DNA of 64,000 nucleotides from Asterochloris sp. CNOR1 (GCA_963969365.1 OZ017749.1:620001-684000); one strand, 5' to 3'; shown: positions 51,706 through 64,000, numbered from the stretch's first letter. Translations and numbers: made by a program. Notes: a model not told the origin generated them from the sequence alone.

Positions 51706-54700
51706 TCATGTGCTGCAGTGCCAAGCTTGATCAGCCTTGCAGGTGTGCATGAAGGGCACCACACCAGCCTGGCAGGGTGACGCTCCTGCCCTTGGGGCCG
51801 CGCCGCTGGTTCTCTCAGAACCGCTGCATATGCTTTGGGCCCCGCTGCTGCTGCTGCTGCGTGCTTGCTGCCCCGGCGGCAGGGCGTCGAGGCTCTGCAC
51901 GGTCTGCACAAGGGCGTGCAGGTCCTCAGGCTCCCAAGAGGCGTGAGCGCTGTCTGCCAGACGCCCTGCTGAGGCTTGGGCGGCGCCGGGGCCAGGGGCT
52001 GTGCCCTTAGCTGTCAGCTTTGCTGGCAGGGGTTGGCCAGGGGCTGGCTGACCTTTTGCTGCCTGCATGGGGCAGTGATGGGTCCCTCGGGCACAGCGAC
52101 CAATGCCTGCAACTGGCCTGACTAGGGTCCAGAAGTCTGCCGCCTGCATGGGGTACTGGTGGGTCCCTTGGGCGCAGCAGCCTTTTGAGTGGCTTGTGTG
52201 TGGTGTGTAGCCCATCAGGGACAGGTGTGCGCGGAGCTTATCGTGCAAGCAGCATTGCAGCCTCACTCTGGCAGGCGGGCCTGCCAGAAGTGCTTGGGAC
52301 GACTGGACAACGGCTGCATAGTGCCTGACTTCCAAAGACCTCTGCCAACAGCTGCACAGGCGCCACAGAAAAGTAACAACAATTTGATTTAGCTCACCTG
52401 CATCCTCCCAACGGCCTGACCCACCGCCTGCAGCCCCAAGCTGTCTGGCGCAGGCTGCGGCTGCCCTGCTGCGTCCCGCTGCTGCTGCAGGCCATGTGCC
52501 TGCCCCAGCACGACAGGCTGCAGGGTGCCTTCGCGGTCGCTACCCTCAAAGAGGACGGCGCTAACTGCGTGCTGCAGGCGCTGCTTTATACGGCGGTGCT
52601 CTGCCACCTCGGCCCTCAGCGCCGCCACCTACAGACAGGACGGGGCTGTACGTTGCAGGCATTGCATTACCTGATGGTCCGCAGCACTCAGCATGGCCAC
52701 CTGCAGGCAGGATGGGCTGGGGTGCTGCAGGAGACCATTGACGGAGTCCTAAGATGAGCTGCGCGCTGCAGAGTTAGCTCACAGCCCCGCCTGTTGCAGC
52801 TAAGGGCGGAGTGCAATGCTGCAGGATAGAATTTTGAAGTGGCCTGAGCTTTGCTCTTGTGCCTCAGCCCTGCCTGCCACCTTCTGCCCCTTTCAGGGCA
52901 CTCATGACTTCCTGCCACATCGCAGCATGCCCTCAGCACAGGCATCAGGCTCACAGTGTGCATGCCCCGACTGCTGCTGCCACAAGCAATGAAGATAACA
53001 CAACAACCTTCCCGTCCAATGACGCTCCAACTCGCCGTCAGCTGCACTGCAGCGCCCGCTCAGCGCCGCTACCAGCTGTTGTACTAGAAAGTGCTGCGCC
53101 CAGCAAGCTGCAGCTGCAGGGTCCATTGTAGGAGGCCAGTGGACAGACTTCCTTAAGAGGGCCCACCTCACTCTCTGCCACCGTGCAGCGCCCACTGAAC
53201 GCCTCCAGCAGCTGTTCCTGCTGGGAGGAGCTGCGCCCCACCTGCTGCAGCTGCTGGTCCTTCTGCTGCGTGGCCTGCAGCAGGCCCTGCACCTTTTCCT
53301 GCAGCTGGGCTGTGGCCGCTCGTAGCTCCTCAACCTCAGCACCCTCTGCCTGCAGTCGGGGATGCAGGGCAAGTGAGTGTAATTTCGACAGGGCTGCACA
53401 GCAGCCTGTTGCAGCAGCTAACATAATTACCCATGCATGCTCAGCCTGAGAACAGGAGAAGTGAGTTGCCAGGTTACTGCAGTCTGAACACACACCCAGC
53501 GGTGCCGCTTATGCTCCAGCCTAGACATCCTTGTGAGCTCTTGTAATTTGATCCCAGTGCACAAGCAGCTCTGCCGCCTTTCACTCGAGCCTGAACAGCT
53601 TCCTGAGCTCTTTCATCTGGTTCAGTATACAGAAACCATGATAAGAGTCTGTCGCACTGCAGCCCTGCAACTAGACATTCCAGCCTCAGGGAGCAACCAT
53701 CTTTGCAGAAGCTCTGCTGCAACACAGACAGACAAACAAACACACGACCACACAAACACACAGGACGCCTTGCAAGCTGAGGGCACCTGCAGCTCCGCCA
53801 GATCCCGCTGCAGCCCAGCAACTCTCTGCCCACGAGCAGCTGCCTCCCCTTCAAGCTCCTGCACTCGCGCCTGCAGCCCCTGCGCAGCCTCGACCTGGGC
53901 TGCCTCCCCCTGCCTGGCAGCATCCAGCTGCCCCAGCAGGCCCTGTGTATGAGCTGCCCCCTCGGTCAGCTGTGCCTCCAGCTGGTGAACCTGGTGCTGC
54001 AGCGCCGCCTGCCCGTCTGCAGCGCTGCGCTGGGCCTGCTGCAGAGCTGCGCGGGTGCTCTCCAGCTCGATATGGGCTGCCTGAGCCTGCTCCTGGGCAC
54101 GTGCCTGCAGAGCAGGACCCCTCAACTCACCCTGCATGGCGCTTTGTGTGGCAGTGTCTGGACCTGCTGTGGGGCTGTGTGAGTCGCCACCTGCCCTGCA
54201 CAAGTAAAGATTGGAGTGACCTCAAATGTTTGTGCCCAATGCTATCATCATATCTTGTCCCAAGTAACCCGCAAATAAGCTTCCTGAGGCTAAAAGAAAC
54301 CAAGGGGAAGCCATGCCTGGCGCTGCTCCGGGGAGTGGGCATACGCCGACAACCATGTGTGGCATACCTGCATCATGCCGGACCTGCAACAGCACTGCGT
54401 GTGCCGCAACCAGCTTGGTGTGCACTGCCTGGCCCTGCACAGCATGCCGCCGCAGCTGACGCCGACAGCTTTCTGTGGCACATTTGTTGCACGCTGGCCC
54501 TGCTGCAGGGCTGCACAGGCCGCCTTCAGCTTGGCAAGAGCTGCCTGGCCCTGCTGCTGGGCCTGGGCTTGGACCACATAGGGTGGTGCCAACCGCAATT
54601 GCAGCTAGAGAGGAAGGAGCCACGTGGGCCGCTTTGACCTGCCTCAGCGTGCAGCTGCACGGGGCAACCTAGCTTGCACATCATAGGTCGAAGTCAGCCA

Positions 54701-57700
54701 CTGCGCGACAAAGTCACCTCATCCCTGCCTGGCCACATGGCTCATCCCTATGCACACCTCTTGGCAGGCCAATCCGTTTGTATAGCCCATACCGCAGCGT
54801 CATTCCCAATAATGCTTGCCTGGCCTCCCTGCAGAACCTCCACCCGCTGCTGCAGCACCCCAGCCTCTGCCACCGCCGTAGCCCTCTCGCTCCTTGCAGC
54901 AGCCAGCTGACCCTCCAGCTCGTCGCACTGCTGCTGCAGGCTGCGCTGCTGGGCAGCGGCCTGCTCGCCTGCAGCCGCCAGCTGTGCGGCGGCAGCCTGT
55001 GCTGCTGCCGTGCTGGCTGCCTGCACCTGCTGGTGCGCTGCCCGCAGCCCCTCGGCTGTGGCAACGGCTGCCTCAGCTGACGACTCAGCTGCCTGCTGGC
55101 GCTCCTGCAGGCACGGGTCTGCAGTAGTTGACAACAAAGGGACGAGCAGCAGCAACCACCTCAGCTGAGGGCCACGGGCTGCCCACGCGCACTCCTATTA
55201 CCATGCAGGGCCTCAGTGCTTCAGGTGGAGCCAGCCAAGCAGCAGCATCCGCTTCAGCTGAGGACTTGGCTGCCAGCAGCCGCTTCTGCAAGCGTCTTGT
55301 ACTGCCTCCTTGCGCAGCTGACTTAAAACTGATAAGGGCACGCGTGCCAGGCAAGACTGGTCAGCCTCGTCAGATTCCACCTGTGCCTGGGAAATCTCCA
55401 GCAACAAGCACAGCACTGCCTTCCAACAAAAGAAGCTGGTACAGTCAGACGCGCCAGGCAATGTTGGTCAGCCTTGCCAGCTTCCATCTGTGCCTGGGCA
55501 GGCTCCTGCCGCAGGCCATACAACGCCTGTTGTGGACATGCAGTTGCCAGGGCCCACAAATGGCCAAAGTGCATCGCGCAGCCCTGCAAGCCCCCACCTG
55601 TGCCTGCGTCAGCTCCTGCTGCAGGCCACGCGCTGCCTCCTGCGAGGCCTGCAGCTGTTCAGCGATCTCCTGGTGGGCAGCATCCCTCTGGCCGAGCACC
55701 TCCTGGCTCTGCTGCTGCGCTGCCGCCTGGGCTTCCGCCAAGCCGGCCTGAGCAGCCGCCAAGCTGCCCTCCAGAGCGGTGACTTGGGCCTGGGCAGCTC
55801 TCAGTTTGCGCTGCAACTCTGCACAGTCCAGATTGGACTGCGAGGTCTCCTCCTGGGCTGCCCTGGCAGCCTGCAGCTTTGCAAGGGAACGTGGTCTGGC
55901 ATTTCTGCCCCGGCACCAGCCCAGCAGTGCAGCAGGGCAGGGCCGCAGCTTGAGTCAGAAAGCACCTGGCACCTCACTCACATGGGCACCTGATGTGCCA
56001 CCTCAGAGGCCGCTTTGGCGCAACAGCTGCAGCACATACACGGCCAACATTAGAAGCAGCACCCCAGCCAAGAATCATGTGGGTCATCTCAACCTGCTGC
56101 ATGGCCTTGGAGGCCAGCTCGGCTGCACAGGTGTTGCGCAACCTGCACTTTCAGTCAATGCACATCATCAGAGCTGACCCCTCCAACCCATGCTTCAAGT
56201 GTCCCTACCTGCTGCGCTGCCTCTGACACCAGCTTAGAGTCGAAGGCCTTTCGTTGCAGCTCCATGATGCGGGCAGCCTCCCCCCGCAGCTGCTCCCGCA
56301 GGTCCGCCACGTCCCCGCTCCTGTGCTCCAGGTCACGAGCCAGCTGCTGCACTTGCCGCTGTGCCTGCTCCAACTCAGCTGCGCGTTCCTTCAGCTCTGC
56401 GTCCTGCAGGTGTTTGTGGAGATGAAGTTGTGTTCCTGTCCTTCCGTGTGCAGACTGGAATGACACTCTGTGAATGCAATCAGCGTATGAGGCTGCACAC
56501 TAAGGGCAGACCGAGAGCACATGGCGATGGTTACAGGAATGGACGCATGTGAGGTGCGCAGGTGCAACCAACAAACCCAAAGGGCAGCATCAAGTGTCAG
56601 TGGACTTGATGCCGGCTGCAAGGGTGCCTTTTGTGCTGCAGCCCTATTGTGCCCACCCTCTCACGACATTGGCGGGTCCAGTTGCCTCCTTCAGCCTGGG
56701 CTGCCACTGTGGACTCTACCTGCCGCTGCAGAAGCTGCTGAAGCCTGCAGGGCCACCACAGCAGCATCAGACACAGGCAGCAGGGCAGCAGCATACATTT
56801 CGCGGAGGCAGTGGCAGCAGAGCTGCGCCAGGCAGGGCTTGCCGAGGCCCAAGTTCAAAGGCTGCCAGACACATGGCCCTATAGGCAGACCCAGCTCATG
56901 TGGTAGTAGCCATGTGCACTGGGATTGCAGTAGACCCTGATGTTGAGTAGAGGGGGCCAAGGGCTGCATGCCCCCAGCTGCACCTGATGCAACTGACAGA
57001 CCTTGCTGCCATTTGCAGCTGACGACAGACTTTGCCGCCCAGCGCAAGCCCACCTGCTGAGCTCGCTCTGCAGCTGCAAGCTCTCTGCAGAGGCTGCCCC
57101 CTTCTGGCGCTCGTGCTGCAGCATCAGCTGCTGCTGCTCCTGCTGCTGCTGGCGAGCAGCCCCCAGCTCCTGCCTCAGGTCGCGGCACTCCTGCTGCAGT
57201 GCGGCAGCCTGCTGCTGGTGGGCACTGAGCTCATGCTGGGCCCGCTGCAGCCTGCGGGGCACACACCAGTTATTCAGTGTATCATGCGTCGGCACCTCAA
57301 CATAGACCAGTGGCTGCCGCAAGCCAGCCGATGTGCATGCCTGGCACGTCTCCTGCAGTGCGGCAGCCTTTTGTTGATTGGTGCCCAGCGCGTGCTGGGC
57401 ATGCCGCAACCTGTCAGGTGCATGCTGAGCTCCTGAACTGCTGTGTGCACCCAAATGCTAGCGTTGCAGCTACGCCATGTGCTGCAGCCTGCTGCAGGGT
57501 GGCACACTGCTGATGGGTGCCCAGCCTGTGCCAGGCCTTAGGAAGCCTGCAGGGCACCACAGCTGCTATGAGCAGCCACATGGTTTGGTCGCATGATGCC
57601 AGCAGGACATGAAATCCTGAGCTGAAAGGTTGCTTACAGACTGACGCAGAGGTTGCTAGTGGCAAGCCAGGGTGCATGCTGCAAGCATAACAGATATGTC

Positions 57701-59578
57701 CCTGAGTCAACTGTGCCCCCAAAAAGGAAGCTTCCCAGAGGCTTGCTGCTTTGTCACATGCAAGCCTGCGAATGCATATTGCCTGCAGAATGCACCTCTG
57801 ACTGCATTCCTGACATGTCCAGACCAGGCACCAACAATCAGGCTCGCCCTCACATCAAGGTAAGTAGCACATGCTCGAGGATAGGAGCCCTGTCAGATCA
57901 GCAACCAACCTCTGGTTTACAAGCTGCGCCTCGTGCTGCGCTGCGCTTTGACTGGCCTGACCCTCTGCCTGTGCCTGGCGTGCCTGCACAGACAGGAAAG
58001 CAACAGTGAGGTGCTGTGCAAGCCAGCGGGAGGACCAGCAGCAGCACTGCCTCAGGGCTGTGCTCAGTTACACATTTTGAACGCTGTACGTGGCTACACT
58101 CCCAAGGCTGCCACAATGGCTGCTGGCCCAGGCATCAGGTGCAGCTGTTGAGCCTGCGCTCAAGCACATGTGCACTCGCACTTCAGCTGCAGTGCTAGTG
58201 ACAGCTGTCCATGTCATCAGGTGGGCACCTGGTGAAGCTCATGCTGCAGGTCCTGGCAGGCGCGCTCTGTCTGGGACAGCTGATCCCCCTTGAGCTGCAG
58301 CGCTGCACGTACAGCTGCCAGCTGCGCTCTGAGCGCCTCCAACGCATGGTGGGATGCCATGGGAGCAGGTGGGCCCTGCTGCTCTCCAGCATCTGCACCC
58401 AAGCAGATCTTTGGGAGCAGTTGGTATTGCCCAAAAGCTGGCTGGGTGCTTGTACATGCTCAGGCAAGCCCAGTGTGCCAACCCTGGCTTGCTGCTTGCC
58501 TCAGCAAATGCAAGTGCAGTGCTAGGGTCTATACAGGGAGATGGTTGACTCTAGCTTCAGGGAAGCTGTAGGGCTGCACTCTTGCATTCTCCAGCATTCA
58601 CTTGCGTAATCGCATCGAATGTGACCCTCAGGCACGGTACTGACTAGGCAGCAGCATCACCAGGCCATATCTGCGCATCCGGGGCAGCCAGAATTGTGCT
58701 GCGCCCCACAGCCCCCTCCAGCCAGGAGCTGCACCGCCAGTCATTCCTCTCCTTCTGAAGGGCTGCCAGCTCCTTCATGCACCAGTCCAGCTCCTGCAGT
58801 AGAGGAAGTGGCAGAGTCATTGCACCACAAGGTGTTGCAGCAGAGGAGTGGCCAAGTCATTGCCACACAAGGTGTTCAGCCCCTGCAGGCTTGTTCTTGG
58901 CTTCACAAAAATTCATTGAAGCATGTGAAAGCAAGGGTCAGCAATGCGGCCCGTTTGGACGCAGGGCGCTTGCATGTACCGAAGCAGCTCCTGGTGGGGC
59001 CAAGCAGCCGTATAGCAGGCGGCAGCATCCTCCGTGCAGCCATTCTATATTGTGGTCGGGACTCGACACCAGCTCAGGCTTTGAAGTGGCTCGGTCAAAA
59101 TCGAAGAAGGGAGCCACACTATCAGGCTGCCAGGTCAGCTGGAAGGATGATGCATTGCCAGCATGGCGCGGGACAGTACTGCAGTCCGGCCGACACTGGC
59201 CGGTGCAGCCTGGTGCCCTGCCAGGTACCTGGCAGAGGCTTGCAAAGCGTCCTGATGAGACAGGATAGCGCAATAGGAAAATACCCAGATGCCAGCAGTA
59301 TTGCACACCTCCTTCATCTCCTCATTCTGCTCCCTGGCATCTGACAGAGCTGCATCAGCCACGTCACGCTCCTGCACTGCTGCGCTCAATGCTGCCTGCA
59401 GCACAATGAAGCGTCACGGAGCTGCACCACCGCGGCCAGGGGTGCAGCCTTGCTGACAGTACACCAAGGACCTGCGCCAAACACAGTGCACCGGCAATAA
59501 ATGAGCAGCTCAGCAGGAGCGGACCCTCAGCTTCTCCACATCTGTTCGTGCTGCTCCATGTAGCAGTGTAGGCCTCAT
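51706..59578 (-). CDS. Long coiled-coil protein, about 858 aa
   Basis: Exons on the minus strand: 59578-59525, 59395-59309, 58793-58661, 58392-58229, 57983-57910, 57251-57054, 56744-56720, 56403-56209, 55870-55598, 55104-54820, 54104-53787, 53349-53167, 52628-52398 and 52062-51706. Phases agree, and most junctions are phase 0. Almost the whole product is heptad-rich Gln/Glu/Ala/Leu sequence (LRAQLAAVRAALQLKGDQL, LARDLEHRSGDVADLREQL, LQARVQELEGEAAARGQRV), with a Ser-rich C-terminal tail. This fits a structural, golgin-like, centrosomal or tethering protein, but heptads alone do not identify an orthologue. The start could be further upstream (in-frame ATG at 59658 or 59722). The intron after 54820 uses a GC donor (AG|GCAAGC). 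Introns contain several decayed copies of neighbouring exon edges. Confidence 0.7.
52138..52180 (-). repeat. Decayed copy of terminal-exon acceptor region
   Basis: The 43 bp starting tgccgcctgcatggggta repeat the sequence around the true acceptor 80 bp away (from 52058, tgctgcctgcatggggca). Both retain the minus-strand CAG. Confidence 0.7.
54290..54600 (-). pseudogene. Decayed copies of a coiled-coil exon start
   Basis: In the intron upstream (minus strand) of the exon at 54104-53787, the minus strand reads AQAQQQGQAALAKLKAACAA and then LQQGQRATN, closely resembling the true exon start (ARAQEQAQAAHIELESTRAA, then LQQAQRSAADG). A weaker copy follows nearer 54360-54440. Both run into stops or lose the frame. 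Confidence 0.6.
57340..57560 (-). pseudogene. Two decayed copies of a coiled-coil exon start
   Basis: The true exon (57251-57054) begins around LQRAQHELSAHQQQAAALQQ. Plus-strand sequence near 57358-57430 (tgcggcagccttttgttgat) and near 57483-57560 (gggtggcacactgctgatgg) repeats the same order of words with substitutions, including the acceptor region. Neither keeps a full frame. Confidence 0.6.
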
Positions 59579-59843
59579 GTTTTCGCAGCTTTGAACATCA
59601 ACGTAGGGGGAATGCTTGGATTGCTTGCTGGCTGTGCGCTTGGCAAACATGGCGCCTGCAGGATAGGGCTCCTCACTAGAGGGGCATGGCCCAGACAAGT
59701 CCTGTCCGCATTGGGAGGGCACCGCAACGGCTCAAAGGCAAGGTCAAGGGGGCAGGTCAAGAGTGCAGGTCAAGTAAATCTTCATTCGCTGGGCTCCACA
59801 GTGCACATTAGCGATCTTGGCAGTCAGCTCGGTGCTCGCCAGT
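59579..59843. promoter_or_regulatory. Divergent flank, coiled-coil gene and FTR variable subunit
   Basis: About 265 bp between the proposed starts of two divergent genes, containing ggtcaag repeats at 59741-59774. Either gene may in fact start within it. Confidence 0.4.
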
Positions 59844-60891
59844 ATGTCAGCAGCCATGAGACTGGCTTCCCCAGGATGCCTCTGCTCCAGTCAAACCTGC
59901 AGGACTAAAGCACAGCCAGTGCAATGCTGTCGGGCCACCAGCCAGCCTCACAGACGATGTGCAGTGCTGTTCAGGCAGGCAGCCTGCGGGCATGCATGGC
60001 CTGCCAGCGGACCCCACGCCAGGCAGCAGCGAGTGGGCAGGATGCAATGTCAGGCCTCCCTGGGCATAGGCGATGAGGGGGAGACCATCCCAGGCGTGGA
60101 GGCTGGCACAAGAGTCAGGATCACAGCGCCGGTCAAGGTGTACCATGCCCCCAAACAGAAGGTGCCCTGGCTGCTGGACCACCTGCTGGCCCTGCCTCCA
60201 CACGGCGGGGTTGTCGGGCACCTGTATTGCTGTATCATAGCATGAGAGCACGTCATGCACCGCAATGATCTAGCTGATGCCCTTCACACGCTACAGCGGT
60301 GCCCAGCAGATGCTGTTGCATAGCTCACAACACTTGAGCAGTGGCAGCTGGCAGTACTGTCAAGTTGTGCAGACTGGCACCCCTTCCCAAGCGACCCTGC
60401 CTCCGTGGGTTGTGATTGTTTGTGTCAACAGATTCATCTTGGCAAGCCTCAACAGGCCTGTGACTTGCAACTGGGCTGCCTCATTGCTTGCTTGCGTGTG
60501 CCCCTGGTGCAAAAGTGGCACTCTCAGGCCAGCATGGTCCCTGCTCTCAACCAGCATTTGTTGCCTCAATGCCACAGTGCTTCTGCAGGATGGGCTATCG
60601 CTGGAAGGGCTTGAGGGTGAAGTGCTGGAGGTTGTGAAAGAATACCAGGGCAAGAACCTGACAGCCAACCTTCCCTACAAAGTGCAGTTGCTCTTAGAAA
60701 ATGATGGGAAGAAGACGAAGTTCTTTGCCCACTTGGTGAGCCCATGCAGCCCTGTGCATGCCATCTGTTTGACGCAGTGCTGGCCAGAGTTTCTGCAGTT
60801 CCTTTGTAGGCCACGCCCAGATCCAGCACCCGTTGCTGTCAGCTAGCTGTGTGCCGTGCAGGCCGCCAGTGAAATTGAGCCCCTGAAGTAG
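59844..60891 (+). CDS. FTRV: Ferredoxin-thioredoxin reductase variable subunit
   Basis: Exons 59844-60161, 60589-60735 and 60862-60891 join in phase to about 164 aa. The first 70 or so residues (Cys/Arg/Ser/Ala-rich, MSAAMRLASPG) look like a transit peptide, and the mature domain starts near GDEGETIPGVEAGTRV. Family marks: GTRVRITAPVKVYHAPK, LEGEVLEVVKEYQGK, LTANLPYKVQLLLE and KTKFFAHL. This small SH3-like subunit supports the catalytic Fe-S subunit that passes electrons from ferredoxin to thioredoxins in the light. The start could be an internal ATG, for example the one before QCQASLG; I chose the first in-frame ATG that gives a plausible transit peptide. Confidence 0.88.
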
Positions 60892-61155
60892 CTCACCTGT
60901 TTGAGAGAGAGCTCTAGCTTAACTGAAATGGGCCAGTTCCACCCATACAGCTCTTGCTTGAGTGTGAAGGGCCTGCATTTCTGTACTCGAAAGATATAGA
61001 CTTTTTGTATAGCTTCCGGGAAGACATGACACGGCGGAGACAAATCCCCAACCCACAAAGAGGGTGGCTATGAGGGAGGCACTGTCAGCCTGAGGCTCAG
61101 CTTACTCAGCAAGGCTCTTGCAAGGGCGACACAGAGGCCCTGGAGGCCAGCAGCG
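60892..61155. other. Intergenic region, FTRV to histidine phosphatase
   Basis: About 264 bp between two genes on the same strand, with no coding signal seen. It must include the FTRV 3' end and the phosphatase promoter. Confidence 0.5.
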
Positions 61156-63269
61156 ATGGCTGCGGTGGCCTCCCCTTTGGGAGATGTATGCAGCACGATG
61201 ACTGCAGAGGTCATCACAGATGGCCAATCAGGGCGAGTATTCATAGCCAGGCACGGCGAAAGGGCAGACTTTGCGGATGAAGACTGGCTCAAGCAAGCAG
61301 AGGTGACATGTGATGCACTGACTACAAACAGCATGCCTGCCACAGCCATGCCCCAGCAACAGCAATTAAGGCTGCCTACAGCAGGCAGCATGCCTGGCCA
61401 TGAGCTTGATGCTGGCAGCACGATCCATGCCTTCTTGATGACAGCTCTCTGACAAAGCTCCTGCTGCGCCTGCAGAGTCCACATGACCCACCCCTCACCC
61501 CCAGCGGACTGCAGCAGGCCCACGAGCTGGGTGTGCGTCTTCGGGTGGGCAGTGTACCTCTCAATTGCAGCTCTGGGCACGTCTGGCCTTATGCAGATGC
61601 ACAAGCTGCTGTGCATGACCCCTGCAATATGACAGTAATGCGTCCTGGCTTTTGCATCTGCTGCCGGGGCTCAACCGCAATTGGACAAGTGTGCGTCCTG
61701 AGCTTGTCTGCATGTCATGGTTTGCCCATTGCAGTCAGGTCAGGATAGCCAACCTGCATAGCAGCCGCCCAGTGGCCAACTGCCGCTGCAGGCAGCTTGA
61801 TGCCACCTGTCCTGACTTGTCCCAGCACCACAACTCCAGGGATTCCATTTCATTGCCGACATGGTCCCTGCTGCAGGACTCCGGCCTGAAATACATCTAC
61901 TGCTCTCCCTTCCTGCGCACAGCGCAGACGGCGCACCAGGTTGCGCGGCTGATCAACGTGGCAGTTCGAGTGGAGCATGGGCTCTGCGAGGGCCTCCTCG
62001 ATCGTGAGTAATGTTGAGGGGACAGCCTGCAAGGCAGGGGCTGGACTCCGTAGGGCAAGTTGGGCCTCTGTCTCTGGCACAGGTGTTGCTGCTTGACACA
62101 CGACTGAAGGGTAGAGCACGCCCTCTGCGAGGCGCCCCTCAGCTTACTTACTTCTGCCTAGCGCAGCCGGACCTGCGGCGCTGGCGCTCCGGCTTGTGTG
62201 ACAACTCACTTGTACAGCTGAGACGTGAGGCTCAGGTGGGAGACACAGCCCGGAGCAATGCTGGGGTTGCAAGGAGGCAGCTTCTGCAGAGCCCAGACGG
62301 CTGCGCACAACCCCTCTCTGTAGTGAGGCCTTCCTATGCCAGACAGTGGGTTGCCTGCTGCTCCAAGCTGCCTGGCTGGGCTCCCGTGGCATGAGTCTGG
62401 TTGCCATAAGAGGGTCTCACTCCTCAGGCAACGTCACCTCAGGCCTCTCAGCAAGGTGTATGCTGCCGTGCAGGGCTCTTTCCCAGGGGTTTGCCCACTT
62501 TCCAGTCGCCGGAGCAGCTGAAGGAGTCCCTGTCCCTCATTGACCCCTCCTACAAGTCCTTCTACACCCTGGACAAGTTCCCAGAAACCTACGCAGATGC
62601 CAAGGCTCGCTGTGCCCATGTGGCACGCGGACTCGCAGGCCGCCACCCTAGAGACAATTTCCTTATGGTCGGCCATGGCCTCTCAGTGGAGTACTTGGTG
62701 AGCTGGCAGCTGTGATGCACATGAACTCTTGACAGTGCTATTGCAGTCCCTACAGCGTCATTGGTGCTTGTTCGCGTCACCAGCAGCTGATGGGGTGGCC
62801 TGCAGAGTGTTGCAGCAGTCCCTGCAGAGTGTACTGTGCATCTCTGTGCCACCAGCAGGCGTTTGGGACTCTCAGCATGCCAGTGCTTTCTGAAACGCTG
62901 GTCCTGCACAATGCAGCTGCTGTAGGCCGTCACCTGCTGCACACTGTTTCATGTCTTATTCAGTGCAGCAAAGCCGTGCACGCATCAGCTGCTGCCTATA
63001 CCCCAATTGGCCCCGCGGCATGCACAGTATTCCCAATCCAAAAGATGGGAGTTCTTCTTCTGCTGCTGCAGGCCACTGCGCTTGTCACAGACGAGCCCTG
63101 CAGCGTGCACATCCCCTACTGCTGCCTCACAGAATGCATCAGGGTGCCAGGCGGCAGCGAGAAGTGGCGGTATGGGGCCCACATGGAGCACAGCTTCCTC
63201 TCAGTTCCGCAAGAAAAGACAGAGGCCGATAGGCAGCGTGAGCTCTGGTATGAGACACAGGAGGTGTAA
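61156..63269 (+). CDS. Histidine-phosphatase superfamily protein
   Basis: Exons 61156-61302, 61476-61544, 61877-62003, 62474-62697 and 63072-63269, all in phase, total about 254 aa. The signature VFIARHGERADF carries the catalytic His, followed by DPPLTPSGLQQAHELGVRL, YIYCSPFLRTAQTA, VEHGLCEGL, NFLMVGHGLSVEYL with the second catalytic His, and the C-terminus HIPYCCLTECIRV. The arrangement resembles the phosphoglycerate-mutase-like branch that includes UBASH3/STS-type domains and the TFIIIC tau55 subunit. The substrate cannot be told from sequence. No targeting peptide is obvious. The exon at 62474 was placed at its acceptor because only that one restores the frame. Confidence 0.88.
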
Positions 63270-63640
63270 CCTCAACACCAGCCACACTGCACTTGCGCAC
63301 TTGCCCAGACCCTAACATTGCAGATATGCCTAGACAGCAGGTGGCAATCCACTGATTCGCTTGACCAGGCAACCACCCTGCCTGGTCCCAGCCTGAGACA
63401 ATGAGCAGCCCCTATTGACGCTGTCCATGTGTGATGCCTCTGGTTGTACTTGTCAGCAGCTGCACTGCAGCCAGGAGGCTCTCATGGAAAGAGCCCAACA
63501 TTGCAACTTTTACTGTGCATTACAACAGTGCAATGACCTGCCAGGCAGTCATTGCTACACACAGGCTGTCCACAAGTCAGTCTTGTAAGCTCAACTGTTG
63601 GCCTGGGAAAGCTAACATGCTGCTGAGAAGGTCACCAGTG
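63270..63640. other. Convergent intergenic region
   Basis: About 370 bp between the stop of the histidine-phosphatase gene and the stop of the minus-strand WD40 gene. No coding exon recognised. TGTAA overlaps the upstream stop codon. Confidence 0.5.
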
Positions 63641-63808
<168 letters not shown>

Positions 63809-64000
63809 TCAGGCACTGCATGCTTTCTCAGCAGTACTCCGCCACATCTAACACTCGATGTACTCCTGGCAGCATGGTATATACTGAGGCGCAGAGACTG
63901 GCCCCAGCGGCAACCACCACAGCGGCAAACACAGACAGCCATTGTGTACCTGCAGCGCGTGACCGTATGGGCCAATGCTCCTGTGGGTGAAGGCAGTCAC

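Overview
This window looks like nuclear DNA of a green alga (core chlorophyte; trebouxiophyte-like is my guess, not proven). The evidence is GC-rich sequence, genes cut into many short exons, introns that almost always end in TGCAG, some TGTAA motifs just after stop codons, and several plastid-type proteins: an RSH1-type (p)ppGpp enzyme, a type II acyl carrier protein, the variable subunit of ferredoxin-thioredoxin reductase, and a transaldolase with an apparent transit peptide. No bacterial operons, tRNAs, rRNAs or CRISPR arrays were recognised. I built the gene models by hand from family similarity, GT/GC-AG splice sites and phase arithmetic. For most genes every junction keeps the reading frame and the total length agrees with the family.

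Layout, left to right. (1) About 1-6207 (+): an unrecognised multi-exon gene, cut off by the window start. Its 2.2 kb third intron holds an antisense repeated element (copy A). (2) 7270-7931: copy B of that element, ending three bases before the start codon of an IMPACT/YIH1 homologue (7935-9608, +). (3) 10022-19180 (+): RSH1, about 878 aa. (4) 19749-25665 (+): a GH1 beta-glucosidase, about 487 aa. (5) 28015-25948 (-): a CinA C-terminal/PncC-like protein, convergent with GH1. (6) 33244-28678 (-): DCAF13/SOF1, a WD40 ribosome-biogenesis factor. (7) 33720-40995 (+): an unrecognised Gln/Ala/Pro/Ser-rich protein of about 920 aa. (8) 46543-41779 (-): transaldolase. It is divergent, over only 62 bp, from (9) a bicupin protein (46606-49762, +). 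(10) 49885-51102 (+): plastid acyl carrier protein. (11) about 59578-51706 (-): a long coiled-coil protein of about 858 aa. (12) 59844-60891 (+): FTR variable subunit. (13) 61156-63269 (+): a histidine-phosphatase superfamily protein. (14) 63641 to the window end (-): the last exon of a WD40 protein.

Several products act in the plastid (stringent response, fatty-acid synthesis, thioredoxin redox control, possibly the pentose phosphate pathway), but they are separate eukaryotic transcription units and I see no operon logic.

The most unusual signal concerns introns rather than a single gene. In at least six unrelated genes, introns carry decayed local copies of the neighbouring exon edge together with its splice donor or acceptor. 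I read this as intron growth by tandem duplication across exon-intron junctions. Other points of interest are a repeated element that seems to supply the 5' flank of IMPACT, GC-AG introns with a strong AG|GCAAG donor, an RSH1 synthetase domain lacking a conserved arginine, and a perfect 11-bp GC-rich hairpin in a 3' flank.
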